Positions 12,219 through 27,300 of a stretch of DNA of 64,000 nucleotides are shown piece after piece. Source of the stretch: Patella vulgata. Its lineage: Eukaryota; Mollusca; Gastropoda; Patellidae. The notes beneath the pieces were generated by a model, which did not search any database, was not told the DNA's origin, and saw nothing but the letters and a program-made list of their open reading frames with translations. The stretch's first letter is position 1, and every line of letters starts with the position of its first letter. The stretch lies in contig NC_065885.2 of assembly GCF_932274485.2 (NCBI RefSeq), positions 31,819,062-31,883,061 of the forward strand, in the 5' to 3' direction. The translations under genes and the position numbers were made by a program.

Positions 12219-12376
12219 TTACGCCGATGTAGCTTCTGTTAAATTTGTAGTTCTGAAACCAGAATACATCCACGGAGTAGGTCTTCCTTTAAAGCAGATG
12301 CCCATATTTGTTGGGATACCCTTTTCTGTTTGATTTGAAGGTGGTACGTGGGCATTCGGGGCTGGGTTAGTAAAGC
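12219..12376 (-). CDS. Terminal exon 14 of the SHIPPO-repeat gene (residues 460-511 and stop)
   Basis: 158 nt with acceptor TTTTAAG and TAA at 12219-12221. It encodes NPAPNAHVPPS, NMGICFKGRPTPWMYSGF and a short tail ending EATSA. The NPAPNAH core and the aromatic C-terminal motif resemble the last repeat of ODF3-type proteins. Confidence 0.82.
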
Positions 12377-15300
12377 CTTAAAATATACAAAGGAAAATAA
12401 AAATGCGATAACGCACATATTAAGTAGTGGGATAATGTGAAATAAATAATGGTAACACCTAGAATCATCTGTCGCACAGGAATTCATCCATTGTTAAATA
12501 AATCAAATGGATTTTTCCATATTAGTGATGTAGAAAGGAGGTCCTGTCAATAAGGAACATCGGCTAGTCGTTCTGATGGGACGAAAACCTAGTTCCCATG
12601 TACACGTTGGCGTGTACCTAAAAGAAACTTTGACAGTGGAATTCGTTGAAGATTAGCCAGAAACGTCCTGTCCAAGTCAAAATTCTTTTCATTATCCCGG
12701 TTGATGCAGAAGAGTTTGGCCCTTAAACCCCATTGCAACCAATTTCAGAACAGTTTACAGAATATTCTGAAAATAATGTTATATAGTGCATCTAAGTGTG
12801 CCGGATGCGATGCGACAATGTAGAAATATCTTGTTATCGTCACCATGTTTCATGAAAATTAATAATTTGTGATGTTCGTGTCATTTCATCTAATACATTT
12901 AGTGCAATAGATCACCGGCATATAATCAATTGTATCAATACATCTGTTGCACAAAAAATTCATTTGATTGATTACACGTTTTTCTAAAGGGTTCTATACG
13001 CCGCTTTTGACCCAAAAGTTATAGAGAAAATGCGTGTTCAGAAAGAGTATAAATAGATAAGATTAATGAAACAATTTTCTTATTGCAGTAAGTAATATCC
13101 AATGAAAAGCGGGTAGCTATTGCTTGATTTTTCAGAACCAAATGACCTTGTTGTATTCGTTAATATTTTCTTACAATGGCAATTACTCACTCCTCTACGG
13201 GTTATAAATGTTTCAGGGACTAATTTTCAGTGCGATGTAAGTCATTTTGGTCCTTAACAACTAACTGGTGGCCACTGAGATTGAAAGGTCCAGGCGGTTT
13301 TTCTCGAGCCCTTCTACCAATTGGTGTAAAACGACTATCAGGGACGTCTTAACAGCGTTGTATGCCCCGGGAAAAACAGTGGACTGCCACCCCCCCCCCT
13401 CCTACACAAACACTCACAGGAATAATAATGTAAATCATCGATAACATTAAACACGTATTGAATGCATTGTTAAAACGTCCACTCGACACAATCTAGGATA
13501 CAAACTAGACCCCCCCCCCCCCCGGGTGTAGTTAGTATACTAACCTTTAAGATCTTTAGTGCGTTTAGACATGGAATGACTGGGGGCATTGCGTGGTAAA
13601 GTTGGCATATATGCTGCTGGTCCTGGACTTCCTTTACCTGCAAGTAACAATGGACAAAGAGCTTCCTAACTTTTGTACATGTATATTTCTCGCCCAGCAA
13701 AGCATAACGGTTTGAATCTAAAATGATACATGATCGCAGATGAATCTGAAATGTGTCAGAAAACTGAAAAAAATTATTTAGGGAAATTTTTGCTTTTGAC
13801 TATAAATTTTTTAGAGGGGAAGACATATGTACAGGAGAAAAATGAATTGAAACGAAATGGCAAGTGTAACTCCAGGGGAAATATCCGTAACCATTATTAA
13901 GATCAATGGTGACATAACCAAATACCAGAGTTGAAAACAAAAGGTGATTCGCTTACTCTTTTGGGAGACTAAATGTTCAACTAATCATTTCTTATTTACA
14001 TTAGAGAGACATACGAGTTATAATCTATCTTGTAATTCAGCAGATTAGAACAAATAAAATGAAGGTTAGATAATAAAACGATGTTCATAGCCCATTTCAA
14101 ACTGTGACTTCGCGCTCTAGCTTTTATAATTCTGATAAAATGATTTGCGGTCTGAAAAAAAGAACCGATTTAAAATAACTTTGGAAAGAATTATGTTTCA
14201 GAATATTGCCTTCACGTCGGATAGATTATAGCTATTAGTTTCCAAAGATATTTTTCCCGTCTTGTTGTCGCATTAATTTTCAGTTTATTGCAGACTGTTG
14301 TTTATTTTGTAGTAGGAAGTTATCATCAGATCTTGACTTGCCATGAATACATTTTACTTTGAGATTTCAATATGTTCAACCACGCTACATTGTTTGGTCG
14401 ATATTATTTGTTTAAGACAAGTTGATAAGCACTTAATTTTGTTTTCAAACATAACCTACGTGTTTGTAAGTGTGCTTTGATTGGTTGCAGGAAGGTGTCG
14501 TGCATCATGGCACCATCTGTTAACCTAATAATGTCTCTCCAGGTTGTTTCCGTAGGTTTATCGAACTATTGCAGAGACGTCAATAATACAGGTGATTACT
14601 GTAAAATATCCTATCATCACAGTCGGTGGTATTTGTTTTTTGAATTAAAAACCGACATCAAAACAGAATAATACATAGAAAAAGCAAAATCAAAGCTAAA
14701 CTGGATTTTATTTAAATGACTTGAATTTATAGATATTTCCAATATTATTACCCCATTCTGAACAGATCATTATATGGTTGATTACAAATACCTAAACCGA
14801 GATTCAGGTGACCTTTCAGCCCACTCGAAATCTAAGTCAATTCGGTGATATAGAGAGTCCATTATGGGATTGTCATGTGAATAAATGTCTAAATAATAAT
14901 AATCTTATTAACGATGACTATCCATTTATTGTCAAATTTAAGTACACAGTAGAGCAGCTAGTAAACAGCGAAGATCAGCCCTTTTCGTCAATGTGGCTGC
15001 CAAATCCAACTTCGGATCCAATCCACTGTTGACCGACTGAAGAAGGATCTCGCAGTTTAGTGTAAGGAATGGGTGTTGCGTGATACTGCTTTGCCATGCT
15101 AATGACAGTTACTTGATAAATTGCTCTGATAAGTCCACGTACTATTTTGTCTTGAATACATTTACCGACTTTGAGTTTGATCGACGATTGCCTACTATGT
15201 ATTTTTGCCAGTGCAGTCAAATAAGAAAAATATAAGAAATTATATTTAGTTACCTACATAGACTAAGGTTTTGTTAGTGGACAGTAATCTATATTTTGCG

Positions 15301-18300
15301 TGCCAAGTTTACAATTTTCTGGCAAGAAGAGACACATTTTCATACAACTGAGGAGTGTAGGTTTACTTACTTAGATGAACTCTTTCAATGCGTTTACCCA
15401 TACTAAATGCGGGTGCCGTAGAAGCTCCAGGTTTCTTGAATTTTTCGACATAGTATCTATTCGGTCCAGGACGTTCTTCTGAAGAAAAAAAAATCGATTA
15501 TATTATAAAAGATCCAAAAATTCAGCAATTGTCAAACTACCAACACCAACGGCTGTGCAGTCTGCATCTCCCATCTGAGTTTGGGACCACCTATTTAGAA
15601 TATTGTTGGGACCCACAACAGCAGGTCGATAACTAACGAAAGGCCATTTTAAATCGCTCTATAGCCAAACCAATAGACCCGTTAAGTCATCCCTGTATTA
15701 AGACCCGCATAGATATTGGTATCGAATTAATATTATTCACTGAAATCCCTTTATGAATTTTTGTCCCGAACCCTTTCTCGTTTAGTATTGAAATTTTGTG
15801 GCAGCCGATGAATTCGAAATCTCCTATAAAACCGTTAATCTCGATTTTTACTCGAATACAGCAAATAATACCCTCGTCTTACTTTTAGATCAATGGAGAC
15901 TAACAGGTCTAGAAATTGGTATTACCCGGTATTTTCTCTTTGTCACGTACCAGGTCTTTGGTTTTGTTCTTAAGGTTATGATAGAATCACTGGGAATCTG
16001 AAGCACCGTGGCATAGTGGTCTGGGTGAATGTCTCCAAATGCATCATCTTTATTAATTCATAAAGCAGTGGGCAATTGTTGCATTCATCAGTAGAACATT
16101 TTTGAATTACCACATTAATTACTATACTAAACAAGCTGTTGACATACAAGATACGCCCAGAGTTTGCGAAAGATGGCAGAGACACAAGCTAAATATAATA
16201 AAAAAAAAAGAAAAAAAAGGCTATTTCACTTCATACAATAAAGTGCCACAATCTAGGAAGCGAGATCTTTGGGTTATAACCATACATTTTAAGTTTCATC
16301 AAAATCGGATAAAAATTGTAACTTTCCTAGGGTCCACAAGCTAAAAACATGATTTGTAGTACAATCAGGGGTCAATCTAGGGAGTTAGGTTCTGATATGC
16401 ATCAATGTCGAAAGGAGATGAGAGCTTTGTGTTATAAACATTTCATGTTTCTTCAAAATCGAATTAAAATTGTAACCTGTAGAGGGTCCACAAGCTAAAA
16501 ATGAGATTTGTCGTACAATCAGGGGCCATAATCCACGAAGTTATTGTCCGATAAATGCCAATATCGACAGGATAATAACCGAATAAAAATTGTGACATGT
16601 AGAGTGTCCACAAACAAATGTGAACGGACGTCCAGATGTGACAGACAGGGGCGACGATTTTATACTTCCATATGAAATGTCATATTTCGTAATTCAAGAC
16701 ACACATTATAGACCAATAACATAAATACACCAGTGAAAATGTTTGATGCGTCTATTAAAGCAAAAATAAGGTCTTCTGGGATTGAAATAAGAATATGGTA
16801 AACAAATCATATGACTATGTAATGAATTATGTTTTAATTGCTTCGCATATCTTTTTCCCCGCGGGAACATTAATGTGCTCTTGAAGGGTTGCTCGATGAC
16901 GTAGCTTTGGGACAATTTGGCGGGGAAAGACAACGAGGTGCATTTATATTATGATAAGCGGACTCAATATCGTCCATTACAATCACGGGCTTGTCATTTT
17001 TAGTAAACGTCACCATGGTTACTATATTGACTCGGGTGTGTTTTTAATTAATTTATCAATTTGTTTACTAATCGAGGATTGTCTGAGAAGGTACCCGATA
17101 GCCAGTAGTAGAACCATGCGTCTATGAGTCTAAATTTCCTGCTAATGTGTAAACAGGGTTAATGGTGGTCGATGAAAACACGATAATGTATTTGTTTTGC
17201 TCTAATATCACTAAACAATTTAGATATTGGTCTAATAAATTGTAATACCAAAGAGCCATAAACCAGAACGCCGACAAGAGAAATTCAGTCTTACTTTACA
17301 AGCTTAGTACATGTTTGCAAGCGTTCAATTGCTGATAAATATTCACAACTGGATATTCTTAATAAATTTGAAAATTGATATTCACGAGATAGTGTTCCGT
17401 GATAACGTATAACACAACAAATAGAATTTCAGAAAGATCAATAAGGTCATAAATTATATAAGAATACATCAATACTTTTTACTCCCACGCCCAATATTTT
17501 ATATTTTAATTATGCATTAATATTGGAAGGGTAAATTAAAGATCTTGCAAAGCTATCAGTAGCGAATTTTTGCTATATCATTGAGATGAGTGAAATCGTG
17601 CCAAGTTAATGCGTCAGCGATACTAACTTTCTTATTCGCTACAGGTACTATTCTGAAACTGTTTTTGAAATTATTTCTAAAAATAATTAAAGCATTTCAA
17701 AATAGAATTACCACAATGAAAAGAGCATAATTGATTAGAAACTACAATAAAAAATTGAAAAGTTATATATAAACCACTTTATATACACTCATATTACATG
17801 TGTGCTTTTAGTCCCAAGGAATAGAGCTATATGCACTTGAAGGGATTAAAATTTCTTACATTATCCTGTCTAAAAACGCCTATCACACGCCATATTGTTT
17901 TGACTCGATTATCTCACAATACTCACTAGATGTAACACTTTCATTCCGTTTTATTGCATACAAGACATTATTTAATTCTTATACAACCCCCAATGTCACA
18001 AAATTGGTCATTTCATAGCGTTATTATTTACAATTCCAACTTTAAGCGCTGCTTCGTTGGACTGGATGTGAACCGAATGCTTGGTTATGGGAAATCCCCT
18101 TTGTTTCATTACCTATTTCCTGACAAAATCTGGTACAACAGATAGTTTAACGAAGCGACTGTGTGATCTAGAAAGTCACTAATGAAAACTATATGTGCAT
18201 TAACCAATTGGTGATAATATATCCAATTCCTAGAAGTAAATTATTGCCTTTCAAAAAATAAACCTATCAGATTGTAGCATATGCTAATAAAAAATGCACT

Positions 18301-21300
18301 GATGCATATGGTCCAAATTTATGTTTTGGCGTTTGGTATAGGTTAAGCAAAGCAAGACCACAATCTTTTATTCAGATAGTTATGTATGTTTGTAGGGGTA
18401 TGGGTGTGATTTGGATGTCCCTGTTAAAATACAAACATACCAACCCTCACGTTATAATCAATACTAATATAATAGTACCCGCATTTAGATACAAGCAACT
18501 TACATAAGAATAGTGTTCACTCAGATATAGGTAACTTACCAAAGAATATTGCTCACATTCAGATATAGGTACTTACTAGAGGTATAATACTGCTCATGTT
18601 TAGATTTTATTATTTGTGCTCATAGTCAGATGTATGTAACTTACAAGTATAACACTGCTCACGTTGAGATACAGATAACTTACTAAAGGTACATAATAGT
18701 TAATGGTAACTTACTAAAGGTACACTAGTGCTCACATTCGATACAGTTAACTTACTGAAGTTCAAGGTATAATACCCCATTTAGAGAGAGAGAGAGAGAG
18801 AGAGAGAGGGTTTAACGTCCAGTCGACACAAACTAGGTCATTTCGGGACTAACACATGGTTCAATTTTATTTCAATAATTCGCTTGCGCGTAGGTGTCTT
18901 TGGCAGTGGGAGGAAACCGGAGGACCCGGAGAAAACCCACGAGGTTGGACAGGCGACCCTACCCCTTGTCACGTACAACCGGGGAGGATTCGAAACCCCG
19001 CCAGTTGACTCAATGACAGACGCGTGCAAACCATTCGGCCATCCCCCCACCCCCATTTAGATACAAGTAACTTACTAAAGCCATTCAGGTATAATAGTAC
19101 ATCAATTCAGTACCAGCTAACTGGCATAGTTCTCATACTCATATACAGGTAACTTATATTACTTACATCCAAATCAAATAACCTATTTAATACCAGTATC
19201 ACTTACCCGTTTGCAATGGTTTACTTCTGCGGCCCATAGAAAATGCCGGACTATCATTCTTTATAAATTCGTGCACTATTAGATAATTCGCAGGTCCTGG
19301 AATTTTATCTGAAAATAAAGAAAACATCTTGTTACGTGAAAGTATGTTTAACCATAGATCTTATTTCGGTCCATGGTTTAACAAAAACTTTTTTGAATCT
19401 ATTTGAAAATAACTTCAACACAATAATATATTGAGTTGGTTGAGTGTTTATTCATGTCAGAGAGTAATGGCTGCTATTTTAAAACCATTTTCTCCTGATA
19501 TTATTTTAATATCGAATATCACATGTTAATTTTTAATATGCCCTTCTTTATCTGGAACATGGCTAATAATAGATTCAAACTTTTACCGGCATAGTCCAAA
19601 TCAAATAAAGATTGCCATTTGTTATGTGATTAAATTGAGCAGGATGTATTCATTATTTTAAAAAGAAAAGAGAGCGCACTATTCTAGTCACGATTTAACA
19701 TAATGATTCTAAAAATAGTCGCCCGATTTATAATAATACAAATGAATTCATAGGACGTGAACATTATGAACAGCGCTCTATGAATACATTTGGTATATTA
19801 ATATTAATTTATCTGAACTGGCTAAGAAAGCTCTTGAACTTTTTACAAAAGTTTCCGGACTTATGTGCTGACATAATATTTAAAAAATATTTCACTCTAT
19901 TTGGTTTCGTCATATGCTTTAGATTACAAATCTTCATGTTCTCTGTGTTTTAGCATACCAGTTTAGAATCTAATTGACATCGTCAATCCCCCCCCCCCCC
20001 CACAACCATTTCTAATCTTGAGGTGCATTTGGAAGGATGGCGCGATTTAAAGTGTTCAAGATTACACCGCTTTAGATGGTGTTGGATTCTAAAATCATTT
20101 GCATGATGTCAGATAAGGAAATATATCCCGATTAGCTCAGGAAAAATTGCTCATTAACCGTGTTGCATGAGCGCCTCCACCCGGCTCCGAAATAAAACAA
20201 CGTAATATGCAACTTCCTTTTGTAAACCTTTCTTAATTCCTTTTATTGCAAATTTGTTTCTTAAAACCTTGAGTTTAGTTTATCTAAACATTATGAGGTT
20301 ATTGAATCTGTAGTAAAAACAAAATAAATCTATGGTTCACTTATACCATCATTAACTTTTATTTTCTAGAAGTAAATAAGGTTATCATAAGGTATGTTGT
20401 TCATGAATTGGGTCTCCTGTATGGTTGCTTTTTCGGGTAGTATAAGTATATAACGTTGTGTTTTTATTAGTGTAGTATTATTATTGACTTACCAAGGCAT
20501 ATATCGATATCGAAAATACATTACTGATATTTGGTTAGGTAACAGATGTTGCGAGGATTGTCAGCTCATTTAAACACACGGCATGTCTGTTGGTAGTGCG
20601 GTACATAATATGTTATCTTATAGTTAAGTTGATGACAGCATGACGAACCGACTCCATTATCAGATCAAATACCAGTAATTATTATATCGGTGCCAGTAAT
20701 AGATAACCAAACATTATTATGAAAACAACTATTTTGGTTTCAGTGACTCGATATGGAAACAAATGATTCAATCGTTACATGGGTAGTCGATTGGTAGGAA
20801 ATATTTTTACCGCGAAGTAGATATAAATAACATACTAAGTTATTAAATTGGTTTGAATCCGGATGTATTAAACCTGCCGTATGTTTACCATATAAGGTAA
20901 GTACATTTCATGAAATTACATGCATCAGATTGACAATTATCAAAACTCTAATAATTAATTACAGGTGTCAATTTCAGATTTTCATGTTGATGATGGTACA
21001 CGTGAACCATAGACTTTTTTTTTACAGATTCAGTAACCTCATAACGTAAAACAGTTCCTCTCGATTTGTATTAATTTATATTTTCCTGGATATTCCTTTT
21101 ATCCACAAGCAGAACAGCAAGATGGGCAGGGATTTGGGACCAGTCCAAAAAGTAAATATATGCTGCATTGTGACGTTTAAACCACATTAAAGTATGCACT
21201 ATGTAAGAGCTATATCTGCCTACTGCAGGTCTTGTTTTAAATTTAGTATTCTTTAGACATTTATTAACATGACAAGATTATAATCAACTATCTAGACCAC

Positions 21301-24300
21301 CGAATGACCGAGATTAAAATGGATTTGAACCCCCCGCGAGATTTTAAAATTTATCTATAAAATGGACAATCGAGGCCAAGTCTCGGGTTTCAAGTACCAA
21401 TCTTACGATAATGAAGGACCTACACTATATCTCCAAACAGTCATTACTTCTCTAAGAATAAAGTCATTTGAATGAAATTTTTAATATATTCAATTTTCTT
21501 TATCTATTTTAAAATTATTATAGCAAGAACGTCCAGCTCTTTATTTAAATCTTTCAAAATGCATCTTAAAGTAAAACCGTCTACGCCTGATATGAAAGTT
21601 ACTATACTTCTAAACGTAAGCTTACCTGCATCAACATTTAAATGTTTACTTTCGGGATAAGACATGGGAGTTCTTTTACGACAACTGTATGCTGGATTCC
21701 TTGGTTGTATTACTTCCGGTTTCGTATGATAATCCGCTGGACCAGGTTGGTAGTATTCAACTATTGATAAAACGCAATTAAAATTTTAACAACATATAAA
21801 TATCGCTTCCGGCCCCAAAACATGTTACTTACTCTCAGGGCTTTTCGTAATCGTATGTTAATGGCCTTAGATACCTGTACCCGATTCCTAGAAAATTCTT
21901 ATGCACGTTCTTGTGCTTAGATTTTAAGTAGACTTTGCATTTAAGTAAATTTATCTTATTTTGATTTCCCAGAAAATTCTAAAGAACTGTCTTGTGCTTA
22001 GATTTTAAGTAGACTTCAGTGTAAGCACAAGCACGTTATTATGTGTTCAAAGAAAAAACTTAAGCACAACTTCGTTCTTAAACATTGTCAATCTAAGCAC
22101 AAGTCCCAAGCAAGGTATACGGCTTGCTTACCAACCTTAAGCCTATTTTTGCTTCAAATAAGATGGCTGACCGTAGAGTTATTCGGCGGCATTTCCTACA
22201 TCTTTTGATACCAAAGAGACAATTGAAAGAAAGAGAAAATCCTTTAGAAACATGTTCTTGAGAAGAATGTTAGAAAATTTCGCTTCTACCCTTAAACAAT
22301 TTATTGTCCCCCGCCTTGCGAAGAAGGCAGGGGACTATTAAAGTGGGCCTGTCTGTCTGTCCGTCCGTCTGTCTGTCACACTTTTTGGGACACAATAACT
22401 ATCTTTCTAATTGAGCTAGAATGTTCAAACTTAGTGTCGGTGTTTATTAGGTCAATGCCTTGACGGAGTTTGAAGATTTTCTGCTTAGGGTAAGCAGAGA
22501 TAAACAATTTGATTGGTTGATGCTTTGGAACACGATAACTTTAGTTCTAATTAAGTGAGAGTGATGAAACTTGGTGTATAATTTCATTACATCAATTTCA
22601 TTACATCTATCTGATACAGTGATGATACTTAGTGTATATTTTGATTGCTCGATACTTTTGAAAAAAATAAATGTGCGATTAAGTAATATGTGTCATCTAT
22701 TCATTTTGGGATTTCGGCGGGGGACATAAGCCTCACTGTTGGCTTGTTTATTTACCAATTAGTAAACAACACAAACACACGGGCGACTTTAAGATCATGC
22801 GCTCTCACAATTATTCAGTCCGTTTGCATGTGCTTGCGTTTTTTTTTTGTTTTTTTAGCTTGTGGCACATTTTATATGTCAACAGGGGTCATGTCTAATG
22901 CATTTAAATCGACCATTTGCCGGGAAGCAGACGACCAATTTATGACATAATTCGCATACCAAAATTGTTTTCTTGACGTTAGAGAGCATCGTAGTCTCAG
23001 TTTACCAGTCACAATGTGCTTAGACTCATACTTGACTTGTGCTTATACGTAAGAACGGTCTATAAAGTTTCTTACGTAAGAAAAAGTGAAACATGACTTG
23101 TGCTTACTTTAAGAATTTTCAAGGAACCGGGCCTTGAAATAGTAATTATTGAACTTGATACGTAATAACCATCACGAAAACATGGTTTATACAAAAAATA
23201 TTTGATATGCAAAAACATCAGCATTTGCTCAATTCTTATATTCACGATTAAACACAAATATAGATGACCATTGCGTTTCAGTTTAAAATAATTTTCTTTA
23301 GGATTATACACTTACATACCATTTGTATCAAACCATCTATATTTTAATGTTTTCGCATTACTTTTATCCATGAGTGTTGATTTTAAAGCATAAGAATTTG
23401 GTGCTGGACCATATCGACGTCCTGTAAATGTAGAACAGAGCAGACATATATAATAATTTATTGCATGAAGTGGTTGGTAACCATTCAGATTTAGGGCCTG
23501 ATTAAGCTTGTATGGGGTCCCTGGTTGGAAATGTCATTGGAACGCTTGCATCAACAATGAAAAGGGGGACATATTCTGGTCATTGTCCGTCACATACTAA
23601 CACAAATGCAATGTGTATGTCAGTATGGCAAATACACTTATTTGGCACAAACATATACAATACAATTATGGAACAAATTCTTTTAAAACTAATTCCGGGG
23701 ACTCCGACTGCAGCCCAGTTAGCCCTTCCTCCACCTAAACCCGGTCCAGTTTAGATCTTTTAGATGTTTTTCACTTCTAAAGTTAATCGTTTATTTTTAT
23801 ATTTATTATATTGGATTAACAAAGAACTAGAAACCTCTTTAACGCCCAACCACGACAAATTCCTGAAATCTTTTATTATAAGTGTGTTACTCCTACACGA
23901 GTCAAACAAATAGAAATAGTTAGAGTTTCAGGGCTTATGAAGAGGGGCATACGCCGGGCAAATCTTAGCTGGCAGCGATCTCATACTCTTATTTTGACCT
24001 TGGTTTATCGTCACATCCGGATGAATAGACGTTATGCCTTCCATGGCGGTCTGCCCAGCACCGCTGACACGGAAAGTCAGACTAAAAAAGTTCCGAGGAG
24101 CTTTCACCAAACTTTCCCAAAAAGTCAAAAACATTTAATCCAATTCACACCCAAGTGAAAACGACCTTTCTCATCGATATATCACAATTCGATTGTTTAA
24201 AATTACATGTCGTCCGTCATCGATTCTTTTGATCAACATGGGCTTGCAGGTTCGCTATTTAAGCGAGAAATTGTAATAGGGTACAACATGAATATCTTAC

Positions 24301-27300
24301 CGACCCTGTAAATCCTCTCTTCTGGCTGTCATTGACTTAGCAACAGCAGTGCCTATTGTAGATCCTACATCATACTTATTGGGTGATGGAACATCGTCTT
24401 GCATTGCTAGAAAACAACCAAAAATTAATTAAAGGAGCTAAATCGCTATTCTTTGGCACCTAGAAATGGACACAAATGGGTCGCAACGCATATAAAAATT
24501 GTAATATGAATGTATATATAAAATGATTTACATTCAATCGTTTCTGTTTCTACTGTAATTTCTAATCAGTTATATTCAGCGAAGAGTCTGAATTGAATGA
24601 CAATCTTTGGCGCCTGGTTATTCCTGTCTGCACTGGTAGTATTTTCCTACATTGAATATGTTCAGCCTCGTTCACCGAGTCGCTTTATACAACTGGCACT
24701 CGAAAGCATTCTGGCACTGGATTCGTGTGCGAATATTAAAATTTTCATTTTGTCTTATATTGGATATCAAGGGTGTCCAACTTTTCACGGTCAGATAACA
24801 ACATGAATGTTGATTTAATTGACTAATAAGGCGTGTTTGCAATATCGAAGACTGTGGATGATACTGAATTAAAGAATTGTCTTCTTTAAAGTCCCAACAT
24901 GCTATACAAAAACCATTTTGGTCCAAGAATTATTCCAATCTACAAAGTTATGGTTATTTTGAGTTTACATTGATTTCTATTGGTTTCTCTTAAACAAACA
25001 GTATAAGTAAAATCATTGCGCTTTTTATCCTAAGGTTCGCTAGGGTTAATTTTAATTCTCGGATGTGTTTAATTACATAATTTCAACCGTCGTTACATTA
25101 AAATAGTACATAATATATTTAATATATTTGAGTCAATGCAATTGAGTAGGCAATTAATCGGATCTTCGAGTGTAATATCTGATATCACTGATTGTTCTTG
25201 TTTTTAGTGAATAGTGTATTAAATGCAAGGCGTATGAAGCTGTTGTTCCACTCAGCTCACCGTAATCAACTAATACAGGGATTAAATGCGCGAATCCAGA
25301 GAAATGGGGTGGCAGGGGGTCAATTCATGGGTCAGGGATCCGAAATAGGATGAAATGACGACGTTCCGTACTGTTTCTAAATTTTACGGGGAGACTACCC
25401 ACACCGACCCCATCCTTTCACCTTTGCGTCCCTTTTGCGTCTTGGGCGCAATTCTCTCCCACCCCTTGCTGAAACCCTGGATTGGTTGCGGCTTCAAAAG
25501 GACTTTAAAAAACACAATCCTTATAGAAATTGTCAATGATACACGATAGGCTGACTATTAACAACCCGACAACAAATCTTCTCAAACCATTACAACAGTA
25601 CGGTTTATCTAGTTAACGTATAATTATATTATTAAAATTACAACCAGTATCAGGCAAGAAGCAGACTGCATACCGTTCGTTTTTTGAACTTTCAAAACAG
25701 AAAGCAGCAGAGAAAATTATTTATTTGTCACCTGCGACCATCTTCACCGATTTTTAAATTGCAGCACAAAACGCAGCTTTTGATGTATTTGAGTCCGAAC
25801 TGAAAGGTTGCCTTTTTCATTTCCGACAAGCAATTTGGAGAAACATACAGAATTTGACTTCAGAATGAATTCTCGTGCAATTCAGTTTTTCTTGTCGAAT
25901 TCCACTTTTATTGTTAACCACATTTCTGTGAAGCGGACTATTAATCCTTTTTTGATAATCCCCATGCCTGCCTGTCATGAGAACAATAACGAGACGACCC
26001 CATAGTGACACGTTGGTTCTTTTCAGCAGCATGTTTTGAAAAATAACAACAATCAATATAGCAATCAAGGTTTGTGATGGGGGAATACTACATATTAAAG
26101 GCTTCCTTAATAAAGCAAATAAACCAGTATTTACAGGTTTATCAAACCTTTCAGAGATATTCTTTTGGCCAGTGAATAGGCAGGGCCCTTGCTGTCTTCT
26201 CTAATATTATAATTAGCAGGACCTGAAAGTATTAAGTAAATCAAGAAGAAATTATATCAGTTATACTAGCTGAATTTTAAAATTCTTAACTAAGCCTGCA
26301 CTTTATGCAGAAAATCATAATTAGAAAATATAAGCCATCGTCATAGACAACGAACATTCCTGAAAATCCGTTACCTAATACCAGCCGAAATCAGGAAAAT
26401 ATGTAATTAATAGATAAAACAGAGACCCATTTGATTTATAATGCAAGGATGGATCATTACTAAATACCTGGAAAATCGTTGACTTGAACTAATGATTTAC
26501 GACTATTTCCAAACGATTTCTTGGGCCCTCGACCCCAATAAGCAGAATTCGGTCGATAATTTGGTCCAGGAGTTACAAAGCCTTGAAATAAAGAAATAAA
26601 GCAATACATAACTTTTCGATTTCAGTAAAGTGTTCAAATTGGGTTATAATAATATACTTCTCCCCTATGAAGTACATGATATCCCTCTATAAGCACGATT
26701 CCTCAAAATCGTAGTAAAAACAAATAATTTCTATCCTGTAAAGCCGTAATGACCCAGAAGACCCAATATGCATTTTCCACATTTAAATTTAAAGATGCCT
26801 AATGCAAGACCAGAGAAAGGGCTGGCTGTGCTTTCTATAATAGTTCAAGCACCGATAATTTAAAATAAATATATTGCCAATTACTTTATCTTGAGCGACG
26901 TTAAAAACAGTTGATGTTTTAACAAGAAATTGACATAATTGGCAGGTGGAAATATCCGCTCACAGTTCATATTCTCGATTGTCGAATACCATTGTCATGA
27001 TAATATATACTCTTAAAAAAAGTAGGGGATATTGAAATGCAAATACCTATGCAGGTTGTGATATGATAAATAGTCATGGACACTTGACATGCTTTGAGAG
27101 TATGTTCACAGATGAAGAACTTATCGCCCCAACAGAACCACTGAGCTGCATGTGCGACACGCAATAGCGCCATACACGTGAGAGGGGTTCATTGTCAAAT
27201 TTGATTGATGAAGGGTTGATGAAAACTGCGGCTTGCTGGTTTATCCTATCCATGTTTGCTTTCCTATCGGTTCTTGCATACGATTTACCGTTTAGCGCAT

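Noticed and set aside
23512-23754. 80-codon plus-strand frame ending in a Pro-rich PPPKPGPV
   Set aside because: The PGP-like end is on the opposite strand to the SHIPPO gene, with no splice sites; chance resemblance.
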